Assembly (NCBI GenBank): GCA_022376925.1
Contig: JAIOJX010000006.1
Coordinates: 63,325,394 to 63,389,393 of the forward strand
From: Tragulus kanchil
Lineage: Eukaryota; Chordata; Mammalia; Artiodactyla; Tragulidae
Reading direction: 5' to 3'
DNA length: 64,000 nucleotides
The translations under genes were made by a program, and so were the position numbers. Positions 59,221-64,000 of this stretch are shown in pieces (the first letter of the stretch is position 1; each line of letters starts with the position of its first letter). The notes under the pieces were generated by a model. That model saw nothing but the letters and a program-made list of their open reading frames with translations. It made no database searches and had not been told where the DNA came from.

Positions 59221-60482
59221 AGACAAAAAAGGCAAGAAGATACAGTGGAGCAAAGATGGTCTCTTTGGCAAGTTATGTTAGGAAAGTAGAATAGCTGTAT
59301 GTGAATCAATGAACTTAGAACACTCTCTCACCTTATACACACACAAAAAAAGTTCAAAATGACATAAGTCTTTAAGACAAGACACCATAAAATTCCTCAA
59401 AGAACATAAGCAAAACACTTGCTGACAAAAATCATAGAGATGTTTTCTTAGGTCAGTCTTCTTGGTAAAAGCAGTAATAAACAAATGGGACCTAATCCAA
59501 CTTACAAACTTTTGTACACCAAAGGAAACTATAAAACAAAATGAAAAGGCAGCTTATGGACAGGAGAAATGCAAATGATGCCATTGACAAGGACTTAGTT
59601 TCCCAAATATACAAGCAGCTCATACAATTCAATAACTACAAACAAACCAATCCAAAAAAAAAAAAATGGGGGCAGAAGATCTAAATAGACATGTACCATA
59701 AAAGATATACAAATGACCAATAGACCCATCATTAAAATGTCTACAAATACCAGATGCTAGGGAGGATATGGAGTAGAGGGAATCTTCCTGCACTGTTGGT
59801 GGGAATGTAAATTTGTGCAGCCTCCATGGAAAACTATGGAAGTTCCTTTAAAAACTGGAAGTAGAATCAACACATGATCTAGTAATCCCACTCCTGGTCA
59901 TAAATTCAGAGGAAATTCTAAATTGAAATAATATATGCCCCTAAATATTCATAGCAGTACTATTTACAATAGCTAAGTCATGGGAACAACTCAAATATCC
60001 ATAAGCAGGTGAATGGATAATGAAAATATGGCATATACATATAGTGGAATATTACTTGGCCATGAAAAGTACAGAATAATGCTATTTGCAGCAACAGGTA
60101 TGGAACTAGAGATTATCACACTAGGTGAAATAAGTCAGAAAAAGAGACATATGGCATCACGTATATGTGGAACTTAAAATACAATACAAATGAATTTTTT
60201 AGAAAACAGAAACAAACTCACAGACATAAAGAAAAAAGTTATGGTTACAGAAGGGGAAAGGGATGAGGAAGATAAATTAGGAGTTTGGAATTAGCAGATA
60301 CAAGCTATTATGTACAAAATAAATAGTAAAGCATGGGAACTATATTAATTATCTTATAATAACTTATAATGAAAAAGAATATGAGAAAGAATACACACAC
60401 ATATAGGTACAAAGGAATCATTTTGCTGTATACCAGAAAGCAACACAAAATTGTAAATCAACTGCACTTCAATTAAAGAAAA
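59031..60482 (+). mobile_element. L1 3' end, sense, with poly(A)
   Basis: ORF2 C-terminal and 3' UTR words: 'acacatggatcaatgctaca', 'cactgttggtgggaatgtaa', 'ggtgaatggataatgaaaat', ending 'cttcaattaaagaaaaaaaa'. Many stops. Its first ~190 nt also stand at 57895-58084 and most of it again at 60554-61636. Confidence 0.85.
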
Positions 60483-61669
60483 AAAACCCACAGGATTCTG
60501 TCTCTACCACTTGCTAAGGAACTTATAATGTACAAAATCGAAGTAGAAATAATAGCAAAACACTTGCTGACAAAAATCATAGAGATGTTTTCTTAGGTCA
60601 GTCTTCTTGGTAAAAGCAGTAATAAACAAATGGGACCTAATCCAACTTACAAACTTTTGTACACCAAAGGAAACTATAAAACAAAATGAAAAGGCAGCTT
60701 ATGGACAGGAGAAATGCAAATGATGCCATTGACAAGGACTTAGTTTCCCAAATATACAAGCAGCTCATACAATTCAATAACTACAAACAAACCAATCCAA
60801 AAAAAAAAAAATGGGGGCAGAAGATCTAAATAGACATGTACCATAAAAGATATACAAATGACCAATAGACCCATCATTAAAATGTCTACAAATACCAGAT
60901 GCTAGGGAGGATATGGAGTAGAGGGAATCTTCCTGCACTGTTGGTGGGAATGTAAATTTGTGCAGCCTCCATGGAAAACTATGGAAGTTCCTTTAAAAAC
61001 TGGAAGTAGAATCAACACATGATCTAGTAATCCCACTCCTGGTCATAAATTCAGAGGAAATTCTAAATTGAAATAATATATGCCCCTAAATATTCATAGC
61101 AGTACTATTTACAATAGCTAAGTCATGGGAACAACTCAAATATCCATAAGCAGGTGAATGGATAATGAAAATATGGCATATACATATAGTGGAATATTAC
61201 TTGGCCATGAAAAGTACAGAATAATGCTATTTGCAGCAACAGGTATGGAACTAGAGATTATCACACTAGGTGAAATAAGTCAGAAAAAGAGACATATGGC
61301 ATCACGTATATGTGGAACTTAAAATACAATACAAATGAATTTTTTAGAAAACAGAAACAAACTCACAGACATAAAGAAAAAAGTTATGGTTACAGAAGGG
61401 GAAAGGGATGAGGAAGATAAATTAGGAGTTTGGAATTAGCAGATACAAGCTATTATGTACAAAATAAATAGTAAAGCATGGGAACTATATTAATTATCTT
61501 ATAATAACTTATAATGAAAAAGAATATGAGAAAGAATACACACACATATAGGTACAAAGGAATCATTTTGCTGTATACCAGAAAGCAACACAAAATTGTA
61601 AATCAACTGCACTTCAATTAAAAGAAAAAAAAAAAAAACCCACAGGGATTCTGTCTCTACCACTTGCTA
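59409..61669 (+). repeat. Direct duplication U (59409-60517 / 60554-61669)
   Basis: Offset 1145. The 36-nt filler 60518-60553 ends with AAGTAGAAATAATAG, which is also found at 61729-61743, downstream of copy two. Confidence 0.95.
60554..61636 (+). mobile_element. L1 3' end, duplicate
   Basis: Second copy in duplication U. The poly(A) tail is longer here (about 61625-61637) than in copy one (60478-60486). Confidence 0.85.
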
Positions 61670-61837
61670 ATGGGACAACCTGAATTAGTGACTTAATCAT
61701 GTAAATTGCCACAATTTCTTAATCCATGAAGTAGAAATAATAGTATCTGTCCTAACTATTCCACAGAGTTATTATGAAGATAAAGTAGTCATGAAATAAA
61801 ATAAAGTTTCATAAAATAAAGCTATTGAAGGTCCATG

Positions 61838-62060
61838 CATATGTGCTAAATCGCTTCAGTTATGTCTGACTCTTTGTGACCCCATGGACTATGATTCACT
61901 AGGCTTCTCCACCCATGGGATTCTTCAGGCAAGAATACTGGAATGGATAGCCATGCCCTCCTCCAGGGGATCTTCCAGACCCAGGGACTAAAGGCACATC
62001 TCTTATCTCTACAGCATTGGTGAGCAAGTTCTTTGCTACTAGTGCCACCTGGCTCACTAA
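61838..62060 (-). mobile_element. BovA2/Bov-tA SINE
   Basis: 'gctaaatcgcttcagttatg', 'caggcaagaatactggaatg', 'ctagtgccacctggctcac'. Confidence 0.88.
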
Positions 62061-62791
62061 ACATTAAATGCTACTTCTTCTGCTCTTATAAATGTTGACT
62101 GACTCAGAAAGCCATCTTTCCTTGGAAAGAATTACAGTGGGGACATGAGTAGTTGAGAGAAATGAAAAAGAACTGGATAAAAGGTTAGTGGATTTAGTGA
62201 ACATTGTACTTTTAAAAAATTAATAGAAAAAAGTTGACAGCAAAGTAGACAAATCAGCAAGTCATAGCCTGGTCATTGCTTCTTCATCAAAATCTTCTAG
62301 GAGCGTCCTTAGCTTCCTCCCATATCCCAAATATCATAGACTTGAGGACTGGGAAAGAATGGTTCCAGTGTGTCTGGGCTGAACCATGGTATAAGCAATA
62401 ATTATCCCCCACAAGGCCCTTGTATTGAACTTCCTTAGAGAAGAACCACAGCTGGAAACTCTGCAGGCTATTCTCAAGGATATGCTCCTGATAAGCATTT
62501 TTCAGAGTATCTAATAAAAATATTTAGATAGAGAAGTATTACTGGGAAACAAAATGCTCAAAATAAGCAGTGAATAGATGGTTATAGCATGATGCGCAAA
62601 TAACCAAAACTAAATGTGTACTCAAAATCTCCACTCAATGGATATGTTCAGATTTTTTCTATGACATTTTAAATAATTTTAATCTTAGGAGACTTAAATA
62701 AATAAAAATCTAAACATGAGTATGAGACTTTTAGCAAACATTTGAGCTTAACAAGAAATGACCCTTTTATTTATGTCATTTAGTATTTATT
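62061..62791. other. Intergenic, no recognised element
   Basis: AT-rich, no gene or repeat family recognised. Confidence 0.5.
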
Positions 62792-63003
62792 TGGACTTCC
62801 CAGATGATGTAGTGGTAAATAATTCACTTACCATCACTGGAGATGCAAGAGATGCAAGTTCCATCCTTGGTCAGGAAGATTCCCTGGAAAAGGAAATGAT
62901 GATCTACTCCAGTTTTCTTGCCTGGGAAATTCCATGAACAGAGAACCCTGGTAGAGTCCATGGGGTCGCAAAAAAGTCAAACATGACTAAGCAATTGAAC
63001 ACA
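62792..63003 (+). mobile_element. BovA2/Bov-tA SINE
   Basis: 'gacttcccagatgatgtag', 'ttcttgcctgggaaattcc', 'catgactaagcaattgaaca'. Confidence 0.85.
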
Positions 63004-64000
63004 TACACAGTATGTATTCAATCACTTATTCATTTACTAGTTCAGCCAATAATCATTTTTAAATATGTACTGAGGTAGTAACTATAAGTTGCAATTTTAT
63101 TAATTTTGATAAGAGAAATAAGAGATATTGAGTGGAGGCTTTAAGGGGAAGATTGTTTCAGCCCTTAGGGACAAGGTGGTGGCACAGAGATATTACTGTA
63201 GACATGACATGACATTAGACGGCCCAGCATCTCACATTATCTCTCTGTTAGAGAGGCAAAGTTCCTCCATACAGAGTGTGTGTATCATATGATTGAGAAA
63301 AGCACCATGAAGACTGCTAGGAAGTGGACTCAGGTGCCACAGAGGACTAATGTGTCAATCACACCCTCAAAAGCAAACAAAAGGACTGAAGGAGCCAGAA
63401 ATGCGAAATGTCTAAGTGGCAGACAGTGGTTGTCCATAAAGCCACCATGTGGCCATACGAAGGGAGAATATATAGGGTGGGACAAATATTTCCTTTATGC
63501 TACCCCCCAAACAAAACAGTATCAAATATTTAAAGTTTATAGCTAAAGGCCATCTCAAGACTTGTAGGAACAAAAAGAAAAAAGAAAAGAAAAAAATGCC
63601 ACTCAAATTGACACTTGAATTATAAAATTAAAAAGACTGAATTTCCAAGCATAAAAAATACGAAGCAAGACTGGAAATCCAAGATTGACGTTAATATGGA
63701 AAACACTCTGGGAACATACATGTTGGTGAAAAACAAAGCTCTGTAAAATCTTTAAAATAAAGAATAATAATTTAAAAAATACAACCACATTTGAGTTTTT
63801 CCACAGAGCAGCTGGCGTGGATATAATTTGCCTGTTTGGAAATAGGAGTCAGCTGACACAGCCACACCTCTGGGAGCCCTCATAAACCTGTCATTCTCCC
63901 CAGGGGAAAAGGATAGCAGGATAATTTTCACAAAATTACATCCAAAGAAATGGATTATGGGGAACAAAGAAGTTCCCAGAGAAAAAATCATTTGGATGTG
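63004..64000. other. Intergenic, no gene supported
   Basis: No repeat family recognised. An 88-codon open frame at 63280-63546 has no domain I know. An AP-1-like GGAGTCAGCTGA lies at 63847-63858. Confidence 0.5.

Noticed and set aside
71..61669. Regularly spaced repeats as a possible CRISPR-like or satellite array
   Set aside because: Each ~1.1 kb unit is repeated only two (locally three) times and units share no sequence, so this is neither an array nor a satellite.
63847..63880. GGAGTCAGCTGA followed by CACACCTCTGG, resembling the AP-1/adjacent sequence of the MMP1 promoter
   Set aside because: No TATA box or exon 1 follows within the window. The AP-1 core is imperfect for TGAGTCA, and MMP1 is expected further away by comparison with human. 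Treated as chance similarity.
27000..64000. Search for a second MMP or the WTAP pseudogene known between MMP3 and MMP1 in human
   Set aside because: No cysteine switch, HExxHxxGxxH, hemopexin motif or WTAP-like coding sequence was recognised by reading either strand.

Overview
The window is nuclear DNA from a ruminant, most likely a bovid (cattle, sheep, goat or a relative). The evidence is the repeat content: BovB (RTE) LINE fragments, BovA2/Bov-tA SINEs on both strands, and artiodactyl tRNA-Glu-derived CHR-type SINEs, over older mammalian L1, L2 and MIR. Only one protein-coding gene can be supported: a ten-exon stromelysin, best called MMP3, on the + strand from about 17.39 to 26.75 kb. Its spliced CDS is 477 codons with every splice site intact. 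Signal peptide, cysteine switch, HExxHxxGxxH zinc site, Met-turn and hemopexin domain are all readable.

Layout: 1-17.3 kb is intergenic and repeat-rich (L1 remnant, BovB tails, a probable solo LTR, nested CHR/BovA2/L1). 17.16-17.39 kb is the MMP3 promoter (palindromic Ets site, AP-1, TATA). 17.4-26.75 kb is MMP3. 26.75-64 kb is intergenic, with MIR, L2, L1, BovB, CHR and BovA2 copies and no second gene that I can support. In the mammalian MMP cluster, MMP12 should lie before MMP3 and MMP1 after it in this orientation; neither is reached.

The dominant structural signal is not a gene. The window contains 21 direct duplications, labelled A-U here. Each has a unit of about 1.06-1.19 kb, its two copies are near-identical and adjacent, and the units are unrelated to one another in sequence. 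The window therefore reads as 22 fragments of roughly 1-6.3 kb laid end to end, each overlapping the next by a nearly constant ~1.1 kb that was never merged. Several junctions hold 20-55 bp of filler, and at least one looks like a deletion-rich re-reading of the true flanking sequence. The simplest explanation is an assembly or gap-filling artefact rather than biology. Collapsing the copies leaves about 41 kb and brings MMP3 to about 7.2 kb, close to the human gene length as I recall it (~7.8 kb).

Three duplications touch MMP3: G doubles the Ets/AP-1 promoter block without the TATA box, H places a truncated exon 7 in intron 6, and I doubles exon 10, with the poly(A) signal only in the second copy. 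If any of these were real they would matter for regulation or splicing, so they are annotated separately. I see no evidence for a novel biological system.
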